Positions 16,682 to 23,920 of a stretch of DNA of 64,000 bases are shown here, piece by piece; position 1 is the first letter of the stretch; every line of letters starts with the position of its first letter. The notes beneath the pieces are model-generated. The model searched no databases. It had not been told where the DNA came from and was given only the letters and a program-made list of their open reading frames with translations. Origin of the DNA: Kribbella steppae. GTDB lineage: Bacteria > Actinomycetota > Actinomycetes > Propionibacteriales > Kribbellaceae. The stretch lies in contig NZ_SLWN01000010.1 in NCBI RefSeq assembly GCF_004342025.1, forward strand, positions 186,001 through 250,000, in the 5' to 3' direction. Position numbers and translations under genes: made by a program.

Positions 16682-17435
16682 AAGTGTCAGTACCGTCGCC
16701 TCAGGCAACCACCTCAGCTTGGTGCGTGCCCCGGGCGGCCGCGGGACGCTGCCGCGGCGACCGCCACTGCGGCGCCCTCGAGTTGTTGCCCTCGGCAGAG
16801 TCAAGGCCCCGGACGCCTTGGCTGCCAGGCTTTTCCTGCTCGCGTACGACCCGGAGAGCGGGCGTATGGTGGGCCGGTGGACGAAGCTCGGCCGGATCCT
16901 CCGGGCCGCGGCCCTCGTGGACCTCCAGCTCAGCGGAAACCTTGCCGACGACAACGGCCGGGCCCGGCTGACCAAAGCGGCCGATCCGGCCGACCCGGTG
17001 CTGGCCGGTGTGCTCAAGGACGTCAGTCGGGTCGGCCCGCGGAAGTGGCGAACCTGGATCGACCGGCGCCACGGCGCGATCGTTCGGGACGTCCGCGACG
17101 GGCTCGAACGCGCCCGCCTGATCAAGGTCGAGCGCTACCGCATCCTCGGCCTGTTCCCGGCCGACCGCATCACCCTGCGGCATCCGCTGGTACGACGCCA
17201 GCTGCTGCGGAACGCCACCGACGCGCTCCGGCCGGCCCGGCTCGTCACGCGCATCGACCTCCGGGACGCGGCGATCGTCGTCCTGGCTGCGACCGGTGAT
17301 CTGCGCACTGTCGTGCCCAAGGACCAGCGCGCCCGGCACAAGGATCGCCTGGCGCAACTCGCCGTACGAGTCGGTCCGGTGGTGCCGGCGTTGAAGAAGG
17401 CGCTCCAGCAGAGCAACTCGTCGGCCGGCGGATGA
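16674..17435 (+). CDS. GOLPH3/GPP34 family protein
   Basis: 253 residues from ATG 16674 with AAGGAGG at 16661-16667. After a basic, low-complexity N-terminus, the segment LAARLFLLAYDPESGRMVGRWTKLGRILRAAALVDLQLSGNLADD is the start of the GPP34/GOLPH3 fold, known in eukaryotes to bind phosphatidylinositol-4-phosphate and in actinobacteria of unknown role. The second half has RYRILGLFPADRITLRHP and a terminal helical region. Many Arg/Lys residues would suit binding to anionic lipid. Operon partner of an SPFH membrane protein, hinting at a membrane-surface function. Confidence 0.8.
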   Translation: MSRSVSTVASGNHLSLVRAPGGRGTLPRRPPLRRPRVVALGRVKAPDALAARLFLLAYDPESGRMVGRWTKLGRILRAAALVDLQLSGNLADDNGRARLTKAADPADPVLAGVLKDVSRVGPRKWRTWIDRRHGAIVRDVRDGLERARLIKVERYRILGLFPADRITLRHPLVRRQLLRNATDALRPARLVTRIDLRDAAIVVLAATGDLRTVVPKDQRARHKDRLAQLAVRVGPVVPALKKALQQSNSSAGG

Positions 17436-17441
17436 CCTGGC

Positions 17442-17493
17442 TTGACCGGTGAACCCGGCCCGGTGCTATGGTTCCTTACTCAAGTAATGAACC
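17442..17493 (+). promoter_or_regulatory. Promoter with 24-bp inverted-repeat operator for the second GntR-ABC operon
   Basis: A -35-like TTGACC (17442-17447) and -10-like TATGGT (17467-17472) precede an inverted repeat at 17470-17493: GGTTC-C-TTACT-CA-AGTAA-T-GAACC, with one unpaired position per arm. It overlaps the -10 element and lies 55 bp before the GntR start, as expected for YtrA autoregulation. Confidence 0.7.
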
Positions 17494-17548
17494 TAAGAAC
17501 CTGATCATCACCTGATCCGGCCGGAGTCGATCGCGAGAGGAGGCCGTG

Positions 17549-17908
17549 ATGTTCGATGATCGCAGCCCGATCTACCTGCAGATCGCCGAGCAGATCAAGA
17601 ACGACATCGTCACCGGCGCCCTCGCCGAGGATGAGCAGGTGATGTCCACGAACCAGTACTCCGCGTTCTACCGGATCAATCCGGCCACCGCGGCCAAGGG
17701 GTTCGCCCAGCTGGTCGACGAGGGTGTGCTCTACAAGAAGCGCGGGATCGGGATGTTCGTCAGCCCGAACGCGCGAGAGCTGCTCCGCACCGGCCGCCGC
17801 GACTCGTTCTTCGCCGAGGTGGTCGACCCGATGATCCGGGAGGCCAAGGCGATCGGCGTACCGCTGAAGGACGTCGTCCAGCACATCCGCACCTACGGAG
17901 ACGCGTGA
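17549..17908 (+). CDS. GntR family regulator, YtrA subfamily
   Basis: 119 residues from ATG 17549 (GAGGAGG 6-7 nt upstream). The winged helix includes DRSPIYLQIAEQIKNDIVTG, STNQYSAFYRINPATAAKGFAQLVDEGVLYKKRGIGMFV; the C-terminal tail of about 45 residues is short and helical, without effector domain. The usual PSxRxLA segment is altered to MSTNQYSAFY. The stop shares one base with the ATPase start (TGATG). Probably represses its own operon through 17470-17493. Confidence 0.9.
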   Translation: MFDDRSPIYLQIAEQIKNDIVTGALAEDEQVMSTNQYSAFYRINPATAAKGFAQLVDEGVLYKKRGIGMFVSPNARELLRTGRRDSFFAEVVDPMIREAKAIGVPLKDVVQHIRTYGDA

Positions 17909-18879
17909 TGACCAACCGCACCCTGGAAACCACTTCGGCAGCCGCCGACTTCGTCTCCGCCGAGGAGACCGAGCCCGCGCTGGCGGCGCGGACGGAGAAC
18001 CTGTCGGTCCGGTTCGCCGGTGTGCCGGCGCTGGACCGGCTCGACCTGCGGCTGGCGCCGCGCAAGATCCACGGCCTGCTCGGCCGCAACGGCTCCGGCA
18101 AGAGCACGCTCGCCGCGACACTGGCCGGCTTCCGGCGGCCGGACGAGGGCCGGGTGCTGATCGAGGGCGGCGACCTCGGTACGGCGGTCGAGCCGTACGA
18201 GAACGCGGTCGCCACCAGCCGGATCTGCCTGATCCGCGAGTCGGGCGACCTGATCGCCGCGGCGCCGGTCAAGCACGCGCTCGGTCTGGCCGCGAGCCTG
18301 CGTCCTAACTGGGACGAAGACCTCGCCGGTGAGCTGCTCGACCGGTTCGAGGTGCCGACGAACAAGAAGGTGCAGAAGCTGTCCCGCGGTAAGAAGTCCG
18401 CGCTCGGGGTCGTCCTCGGGCTGGCCAGCCGCGCGCCGCTGACCATCTTCGACGAGACCTACCTTGGCATGGACGTGCCGTCCCGCAACTTGTTCTACGA
18501 CGCTCTGCTCGCCGACTACGCCGAGGTGCCGCGCACGATCGTGCTGTCGACCCACCTGGTCAGCGAGGTCAGCACGGTGCTCGAGGAGGTCGTCATCCTC
18601 GACAACGGCCGGCTCGTCACCCAGGCGCCGGTGGACGCGCTCCGCGGCCGTGGCGCCTCGATCGTCGGACCGGCCGCGGTGGTGGACGACTTCACCGCCG
18701 GGTTCACCGTGCTCGCCGAGGAGAAGCTCGGCGGCACCAAGTCCACCACCGTGCTGGGCGACCTCGATCCCGCGCTCCTCGCGCAGGCAACTGCGGCCGG
18801 TCTCGAGATCGGCCCGGTCGGACTGCAGGACCTCTTCGTCCACCTGACCGCTACCAGCAGCAAGGGAGATCGCCGGTGA
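17908..18879 (+). CDS. ABC transporter ATP-binding protein
   Basis: 323 residues. Walker A GRNGSGKST near residue 60, Walker B LTIFDETYLGMD near 183 and the H-loop LSTHLVSEVS near 215. The signature region reads LSRGKKSALGVV, a departure from LSGGQ that is frequent in YtrB-like subunits. An N-terminal extension of about 35 residues precedes the domain. Coupled to the upstream regulator and, by 4 bp, to the permease. Cargo unknown. Confidence 0.88.
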   Translation: MTNRTLETTSAAADFVSAEETEPALAARTENLSVRFAGVPALDRLDLRLAPRKIHGLLGRNGSGKSTLAATLAGFRRPDEGRVLIEGGDLGTAVEPYENAVATSRICLIRESGDLIAAAPVKHALGLAASLRPNWDEDLAGELLDRFEVPTNKKVQKLSRGKKSALGVVLGLASRAPLTIFDETYLGMDVPSRNLFYDALLADYAEVPRTIVLSTHLVSEVSTVLEEVVILDNGRLVTQAPVDALRGRGASIVGPAAVVDDFTAGFTVLAEEKLGGTKSTTVLGDLDPALLAQATAAGLEIGPVGLQDLFVHLTATSSKGDRR

Positions 18880-19637
18880 GCGCGACAGTCGAGCACGCCT
18901 TGCCGCGGGGTGTCACCTCGACCAACCGGTTGCGGCAGGTGTTGCTGGCGATGCTCGTCGGCACCCGGCCGATGCTGGTCGGCTACTGGCTGGTGATGCT
19001 GTTCCTGTTCCTCACAATCGGCGTCTGGTACCTGATCGCCACTGGCGGGCTCGATCGCAGCATGTGGGACTGGGGCACTCAGTCGCCGAAGTACTTCTCG
19101 ATGGCGATCGGCATCACCATCACTCCGGCGTACCTCAGCCTGCTGATCGCGCAAGGCGTCACCCGGCGGATGCTTTCCATTGCCTCAGGCATCTATCTCA
19201 CCGGTGCCGCGGTCGCGACCGCGGCGTTGTGGGTGCTGATGTACCAGGGCGAGCGCGTGCTCTACAGCGCACAGGGCTGGTCGCAGACGATGCAGAACCC
19301 GCACCTGTTCCACGACACCTCGCAGGCCGGTCTGATCTTCACCGAGTTCTTCCTGCTGATCCTGTCGCACGAGGCGGCCGGGTGGTTGCTCGGCATCACG
19401 TTCTGCCGGTTCGGCTTCTGGCGCGGTCTGCTGATGCTGCCGCTCTCGCTGATCCCGGCAGCGGTCACCGAGTTCCTGTTGATCGCTCAGTGGCTCGCCG
19501 ACGTGTTGACGAGCATCGGCTACCAGCGTCCGCCACTCGCTGTCGCCGTGCCGTCCATCCTGGTGGTGAGTGCTCTCGGGTGGTACGTCGGCTACCTTCT
19601 GCTGCGGCCGATGGCACTGAAGCCGGCGAAGAGTTGA
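18876..19637 (+). CDS. ABC transporter membrane subunit (YtrC-like)
   Basis: 253 residues, GTG 18876 overlapping the ATPase stop. Six hydrophobic segments are visible: about 30-58 (GYWLVMLFLFLTIGVWYLIA), 75-95, 105-130, 155-178, 180-210 and 222-245. ITPAYLSLLIAQGVTRR and SHEAAGWLLGITFCRFGFWRG lie at membrane-cytosol borders. It forms the channel for the preceding ATPase. A 13-bp stem-loop begins 5 bp after its stop. Confidence 0.85.
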   Translation: MSATVEHALPRGVTSTNRLRQVLLAMLVGTRPMLVGYWLVMLFLFLTIGVWYLIATGGLDRSMWDWGTQSPKYFSMAIGITITPAYLSLLIAQGVTRRMLSIASGIYLTGAAVATAALWVLMYQGERVLYSAQGWSQTMQNPHLFHDTSQAGLIFTEFFLLILSHEAAGWLLGITFCRFGFWRGLLMLPLSLIPAAVTEFLLIAQWLADVLTSIGYQRPPLAVAVPSILVVSALGWYVGYLLLRPMALKPAKS

Positions 19638-19641
19638 GACC

Positions 19642-19672
19642 CTGGTTATGCACAGGGGGTGTGTATAACCAG
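19642..19672 (+). terminator. Stem-loop terminator of the GntR-ABC operon
   Basis: CTGGTTATGCACA (19642-19654) pairs with TGTGTATAACCAG (19660-19672) over 13 positions including one G-U pair, with a GGGGG loop. It starts 5 bp after the permease stop and is followed by a few T residues (GACGATTTC). Confidence 0.65.
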
Positions 19673-19711
19673 GACGATTTCTGTGGATGGTCGCGGGATC
19701 ACTGTGGATGA
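19646..19711. other. Cluster of four DnaA-box-like 9-mers
   Basis: TTATGCACA (19646-19654), TGTGTATAA (19660-19668), TGTGGATGG (19682-19690) and TGTGGATGA (19703-19711) each match TTATCCACA or its complement with one or two differences. The first two are also arms of the stem-loop, so the resemblance may be a by-product of it. No dnaA/dnaN neighbourhood exists, so this is not a normal origin. Confidence 0.3.
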
Positions 19712-19810
19712 CACGCGGTAGGTGGCGAATTCACGAAATCTCTTGGCACAAAGGGTTGTGCGGCCCTGGGCGACGGCGGTAGAAATGTCGACACGCCGCT
19801 TCTGATCTGA

Positions 19811-19980
19811 GCGGTGGGTCGAACGGAAACCGAGGACCCTAGCGGTGGGGATCCCCACCGAGGTAGACCGGTGACGGGGTCTGCCGGCCTCTACGGACCC
19901 GTTCGGGAGGCTGGAGACGTCACCTTCCTTCAGCTATTGCGGGGCCCCTCCGACTCATACTCGGAGGGGCCCCGCTTCAT
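19811..19980 (+). ncRNA. Candidate structured small RNA with pseudoknot and terminator
   Basis: No credible gene lies in 19638-20150. On the plus strand a long-range stem CGAACGG (19820-19826) / CCGTTCG (19899-19905) encloses a hairpin CGGTGGGGATCCCCACCG (19843-19860) and a second hairpin GTAGACC (19863-19869) / GGTCTGC (19878-19884). The loop of the second, GGTGACG (19870-19876), is perfectly complementary to CGTCACC (19918-19924), forming a potential pseudoknot. A 15-bp terminator follows at 19939-19975. ACCGAGG occurs twice (19829 and 19857). Promoter unclear; TTGTGC (19756) and TAGAAA (19780) are weak candidates. It does not match any riboswitch or 6C/6S pattern that I know. Confidence 0.5.
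19939..19975. terminator. Strong 15-bp GC-rich stem-loop
   Basis: GCGGGGCCCCTCCGA (19939-19953) pairs perfectly with TCGGAGGGGCCCCGC (19961-19975) around CTCATAC. TTCAT follows. It could end the candidate small RNA on the plus strand and also stop transcripts arriving from the minus-strand glycosidase gene. Confidence 0.75.
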
Positions 19981-20043
19981 GCATAGCGGCACAGCATGCC
20001 CGGCATATCGGCACCCCGCCGTGCCGTTTCAAACAAACGCACG

Positions 20044-20100
20044 GGCCGTCGACAACCAGCATGGCCGTCGACGACAAGTAGGGCCGTCGACAGCACAGCG
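20044..20100. repeat. Three direct repeats with 19-bp period
   Basis: GGCCGTCGAC occurs at 20044-20053, 20063-20072 and 20082-20091, exactly 19 bp apart; the remaining 9 bp of each unit differ. The array ends where the terminator of the glycosidase gene starts. Function unknown; it could be a regulatory or protein-binding array or a decayed tandem duplication. Confidence 0.75.
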
Positions 20101-20136
20101 CCGGCCGGCGCACAGAACGGTTGTGCGCCGGCCGGC
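20100..20136 (-). terminator. Terminator-like stem-loop after the glycosidase gene
   Basis: GCCGGCCGGCGCACA (20100-20114) pairs perfectly with TGTGCGCCGGCCGGC (20122-20136), loop GAACGGT. It lies 14 bp beyond the minus-strand stop at 20151. A U-tract is absent, as is usual in actinobacteria. Confidence 0.7.
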
Positions 20137-20150
20137 GGTTTCGGGGTGAG

Positions 20151-22793
20151 TCAGTGAAGTGCGATCTTCAGCGCCGAGGACGAGCCGCGGGCTGCTACCT
20201 GCACCTCCACTCCGCGCGTCGTGGTCACCAGTTGGTACGACGCCGAGCGACCGTCCAGCGAAACACTCTTCACCGTCGCGCCGGTCGGCAGTACGGCGCC
20301 GATCGTGAACTTCGCGCCGACACCCTTCACCTTGACATCGGTCCGCAATTCCTTACCTGTAAGGCGTGCGGACACATCGACCGAGCCGCGACCGAGCCGG
20401 ATGTTGCTACCGGCCACCTTCTGCTGGCCTTCCGGAAGCTGCGGGATCACCGCGACCTTGCCGTGTCCGAGGTCCGGGTCCACGCCGAGCTGCTGGTGCA
20501 CGACCGGCCACAGGATGCCGTACGCGCCCCAGGCCTGGAGCGCCATCGAGCGGTCGTAGAACGGCCGGCCGATGTTCGCCGGTGAGTCGGGCGACGGTGC
20601 GATCTCCGGCATCGCGCCCGGTGTCTCCCAGACCGTCGGGTCGAGCTGGATGCGGGCGTTGCCGGTCGTGTAGACCTGTTGCTGGTCCTTGCCCAGCCGA
20701 CCGTAGTTGCCCTCAGCAACCGCCATGATCGAGGTGTTCAATCCGAACATGGCCCGCTCGCTCTTCACCTGCGAGACGACCGGGTCACAGGACGGCCCAG
20801 GGTTGCCGGCCGGGTCGGAGGTCGGCCCGGTGCCGGTGTGATAGAGGCCGAATTCCCCTGTGTAGCAAGGCTTCTCGCGCTGGTCGAGCGCGGTCGTCGC
20901 ATTCGCCGTCGAGGACAGCGGAGAATCCGGCTGACCCGGACGAACCAGGACCGCCTCCATCGGTGTCACGCCGGTCCAGTGCCGCTGGAAGATCGGCGTG
21001 TTGTCGTTCGCGGGATTGGCCGGGTCGTCGATCGAGTCGGCGTACCCCAGGGCCTGCGGAACCCACCACTGCGCCTCGAAGCGGGACTCGAGGTCCGTGG
21101 CGCGGGCGGTTGCCCATTGCTGGACCGCCGTGTCGTGCTTGGACGCGGCCATGTCCGCGACGTCGCGCAGACCGCGGGCGAGGTAGACGGTGCTGTCGAG
21201 CTTCTCGACACCCATGCCGCTGCGCTCGACGTTCGCCAGGCCCTCTGGCCAGCCATCGCTGTCCTTGTCCAGTTCACGGTAGATGTACTGCAGGTTGCGG
21301 ACGCTGAAGTCGTACATCTCGTTGCGGAACCTGTCGTCACCGGTCCACCGCCACAGCGTCGCGACCGCACTCGGGAACTTCGCCGTCTCGTCGGTGTTGC
21401 CCGCGCTCTGGTTGGAGCCGAAGTACACGTCGCCGGTCGGGACCACCTCGTGGGCAACCTTGCCGCTGCGGTTGTTGAGGAGGTCGCTGATGTCACGCAG
21501 CGCGCGGAGGTGCTCCTTGGTCGTGTCGAACTGACCGGCCGCGACCGCGGCGTACGCGGTGTACTCTCCGTCGGTCCCGAACAGCCACGGGTAGTCCGGG
21601 AAGCCCGCCCCGAACCAGCGGGCGGTGTCGATCGTGCCGACCGGTGCCGGGTAGGCCTTGCCCTCGTTCACGTCGCGGATGCGCAGGTTGCGTGCCTCCT
21701 GGACGGAGTCCGCGAGGTTCTGCTTGCTCCACTCGACGCTCTGCTGCAGTAGCCGGTCACCAGGCAGGTCCACTGCGGACATACTGTCGATCTCTTGCCG
21801 GTCCCGCGTCTTTGCCTTCAGCAATGATTCCGGGCTGCTCAGGGCGCGACGGTACTCGCGCTGTGTGGCAGACACGCCTCCGTCAGAGCCGGCGACTGCG
21901 AACCAGATCGTCTTCGACTTGCCGGCCGCGAGACTCACGTCGTACGTGAGCCGCCCGCCAGTGCCCTTGCCGACGAGGGAGTCGTCGCAGCGTGCGGGCG
22001 TCGTGCCGTCGGCCGGGCAGATCACTGCGGGATCTTGCGGACCGCGGTTGTTCGGGCTGAGGGCGTGGCCCGTCGGACGCAGGGACGATCCGACGAACGC
22101 GGCGTAGTCGTGCTCGGTCGCGTTCGGGTACGACGGTGTGCCCTGCTCGCGGAAGCGCAGCGAGCCGTCAGCGTACGCGCCGGTGTCCGGCAGGTTCGCG
22201 GCGGCCGCACTCGGTGTCGTCCAGCCCCACGGGTACGACGCCATCAGTTCGGAGTGCGCGTCCACGTCGAGCTTGACCGTCTTCGCCGTACTGGATTCGA
22301 GCGTCAGCCCGACGAGCGTCGCGCGGATGCCGTCCGGGACGAAGTCGGTACGGCCTACGCGCACATCACCGGAGTAGTCGATCCGGCTGTAACCGTGGCC
22401 GCTGGTGTACTTCTGCGCAGCCACGTCCTTACCGAGCCAGGCGCCGTCGAGCCCGAACCACAGGCCGTCGAGGAGCTTGATCGGCTGCGTCCAGAAGCCG
22501 CCCATCTCACCGCGGATGTGCCACCCGGCCGCGGGGTAGAGGCCGGTCTCGTCGCCCATCGCGTAGGCGCGATCGCCGACGACGAGCGACCGGCGGTCGG
22601 CCAGCCGGGTTGTCTCCGAGAGCTCTGACGGTGCGACGGTTGGCCCGCCGGCCGCCTGGGGCGGGGTCGAGCCGGCGGTCGCCGAGGCGGTGCCGGCCAG
22701 GATGGTCGCTGTGGCGAGCAGCGTGACGCCGGCCGTACGTCGGGCCCGACGTGGTGGGGCGGTGCTGCGTCTGACGGATGGGCGGAGAGTCAT
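20151..22793 (-). CDS. Secreted (alpha/alpha)6-type glycoside hydrolase-like protein
   Basis: 880 residues from ATG 22793, with AAGGAGG upstream. The N-terminus has many Arg (two RR pairs) then a hydrophobic stretch GVTLLATATILAGTASATA, so Sec or Tat export is expected. A beta-sandwich-like region (about 50-320) precedes a helical catalytic region with ARWFGAGFPDYPWLFGTDGEYTAYA, ELDKDSDGWPEG and WGAYGILWPVVHQQLGVDPD, similar to glycogen-debranching/GH63/GH78-type barrels. The acidic residues in FGTDGEY and DKDSDGWPEG are catalytic candidates. A small C-terminal beta domain ends the protein. Family and substrate not resolved. Next to a LacI regulator, so probably sugar induced. Confidence 0.75.
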   Translation of the reverse strand: MTLRPSVRRSTAPPRRARRTAGVTLLATATILAGTASATAGSTPPQAAGGPTVAPSELSETTRLADRRSLVVGDRAYAMGDETGLYPAAGWHIRGEMGGFWTQPIKLLDGLWFGLDGAWLGKDVAAQKYTSGHGYSRIDYSGDVRVGRTDFVPDGIRATLVGLTLESSTAKTVKLDVDAHSELMASYPWGWTTPSAAAANLPDTGAYADGSLRFREQGTPSYPNATEHDYAAFVGSSLRPTGHALSPNNRGPQDPAVICPADGTTPARCDDSLVGKGTGGRLTYDVSLAAGKSKTIWFAVAGSDGGVSATQREYRRALSSPESLLKAKTRDRQEIDSMSAVDLPGDRLLQQSVEWSKQNLADSVQEARNLRIRDVNEGKAYPAPVGTIDTARWFGAGFPDYPWLFGTDGEYTAYAAVAAGQFDTTKEHLRALRDISDLLNNRSGKVAHEVVPTGDVYFGSNQSAGNTDETAKFPSAVATLWRWTGDDRFRNEMYDFSVRNLQYIYRELDKDSDGWPEGLANVERSGMGVEKLDSTVYLARGLRDVADMAASKHDTAVQQWATARATDLESRFEAQWWVPQALGYADSIDDPANPANDNTPIFQRHWTGVTPMEAVLVRPGQPDSPLSSTANATTALDQREKPCYTGEFGLYHTGTGPTSDPAGNPGPSCDPVVSQVKSERAMFGLNTSIMAVAEGNYGRLGKDQQQVYTTGNARIQLDPTVWETPGAMPEIAPSPDSPANIGRPFYDRSMALQAWGAYGILWPVVHQQLGVDPDLGHGKVAVIPQLPEGQQKVAGSNIRLGRGSVDVSARLTGKELRTDVKVKGVGAKFTIGAVLPTGATVKSVSLDGRSASYQLVTTTRGVEVQVAARGSSSALKIALH

Positions 22794-22831
22794 GGCGGTG
22801 TCCTCCTTTTTCGCGGCGCGCATGCACCGCA

Positions 22832-23854
22832 TCAGCCAGGGGCTGAACTACCCCTGATCACCAGTTCGGGTTGCAGCAGGCGTTCGGTCGGTACGCCGGA
22901 CGTCGTACCAGTCAAGCTCTGTGTTTCAGTGAGAATGGCGATGAGCTCGCAGGCGATCTCGTCCATCGGCTGCCGGAGACTCGTCAGGCCGGGGGAGACC
23001 ACCGAGGCGAGCGGTGAGTCGTCGAAGCCGGTGACGCCGACGTCGACGCCGGGAGTGAGGCCGCGCCGGCCGAGCTCGCGGAGCGCACCGAGGGCGAGAA
23101 TGTCGCTCAGGGCAACGATCCCGACCGGCGGCTGGTCGCTGTCGAGCAGCTCGGCGGTGGCCCGGGCGCCTTCGTCGATCGCGTCCTCGCCGCACCGCAC
23201 GGCCAGCCCGCCGGTGGGAAGGCCGAGCTGCTTGCACCGGCCACGCCAGCCGGCCAGCCGGTCCTCGGCCAGGCCGGACGACCTCGGCCAGCTGAGGAAG
23301 GCGATCCGCCGGCGGCCGGTCTCGTACAGGTGCTGCACTGCCATCGCGGACCCGGCCGCGCCGTCGACGTCGACCCATGGGCCAGGCTGGGTGGTCTCCT
23401 TCCACACCCGGCCGAAGGACACGAACGGGATCTGCGTGTCCTTCAGCCAGCCGTGCCGCGGGTCGTGCGTCTCCGTCTGCGAGAGCACGAACCCGTCGAC
23501 CAGGCGGCGTGCGTGCAGGTCGTCGTACGTCGGCATGCCCTCGACGCCGGGCGGCGCGGTGAACAGGAGGATGTGCCGGCCGGTCTTCTCCGCGGCGGCG
23601 CACAGTTCGTGCAGGAACTGGTCCATCACCAGGTGGGCCTGGTCCGGCCAGCTGGGAACGCAGTAGCCGATCAGTTCGACGGCGCTGGTGCGCAGGCTGC
23701 GGGCGTTACGATTGGGCCGGTAGTTGAGCAGTTCGATCGACCGGTTCACCCGTTCGAGCGTGTCCGGCCGGAGGCGATGCGGTGCGTTCAGGGCGTTCGA
23801 CACCGTCTGGACCGACACCTCGGCGTGGGCGGCAACCTGCTTCAACGTAGCCAC
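22832..23854 (-). CDS. LacI family transcriptional regulator
   Basis: 340 residues from GTG 23854. The HTH is MATLKQVAAHAEVSVQTVSNALN, followed by the hinge region RPNRNARSLRT with the minor-groove helix. The periplasmic-binding-like effector domain includes VELIGYCVPSW, GIVALSDILALGALRELGRRGL and DVGVTGFDDSPLASVVSPGLTSLRQP. It lies 38 bp upstream of the secreted hydrolase on the same strand and most likely controls it in response to a released sugar. A LacI-type palindrome occurs 20 bp before its start. Confidence 0.92.
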   Translation of the reverse strand: MATLKQVAAHAEVSVQTVSNALNAPHRLRPDTLERVNRSIELLNYRPNRNARSLRTSAVELIGYCVPSWPDQAHLVMDQFLHELCAAAEKTGRHILLFTAPPGVEGMPTYDDLHARRLVDGFVLSQTETHDPRHGWLKDTQIPFVSFGRVWKETTQPGPWVDVDGAAGSAMAVQHLYETGRRRIAFLSWPRSSGLAEDRLAGWRGRCKQLGLPTGGLAVRCGEDAIDEGARATAELLDSDQPPVGIVALSDILALGALRELGRRGLTPGVDVGVTGFDDSPLASVVSPGLTSLRQPMDEIACELIAILTETQSLTGTTSGVPTERLLQPELVIRGSSAPG

Positions 23855-23873
23855 GGCGACCTCCCACGGATAC

Positions 23874-23887
23874 TTTGAACGTTAAAA
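23874..23887 (-). promoter_or_regulatory. LacI-family operator
   Basis: TTTGAACGTTAAAA contains AACGTT flanked by TTT and AAA, the CG-centred palindrome typical of LacI/PurR-type operators. It sits 20 bp upstream of the LacI start and would control the regulator-glycosidase operon. Confidence 0.65.
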
Positions 23888-23920
23888 ACATCCGCAGTCT
23901 GCCGCCCCGCCCCGGCCGTG

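Noticed and set aside
19646..19711. Chromosomal replication origin
   Set aside because: Only four weak boxes, and none of the usual neighbours (dnaA, dnaN, rpmH, gyrB) is present.
19811..19980. Known riboswitch or housekeeping RNA (ydaO/c-di-AMP, cobalamin, SAM, SRP RNA, 6C RNA)
   Set aside because: Conserved core sequences of these families were not found, and no gene follows on the same strand.
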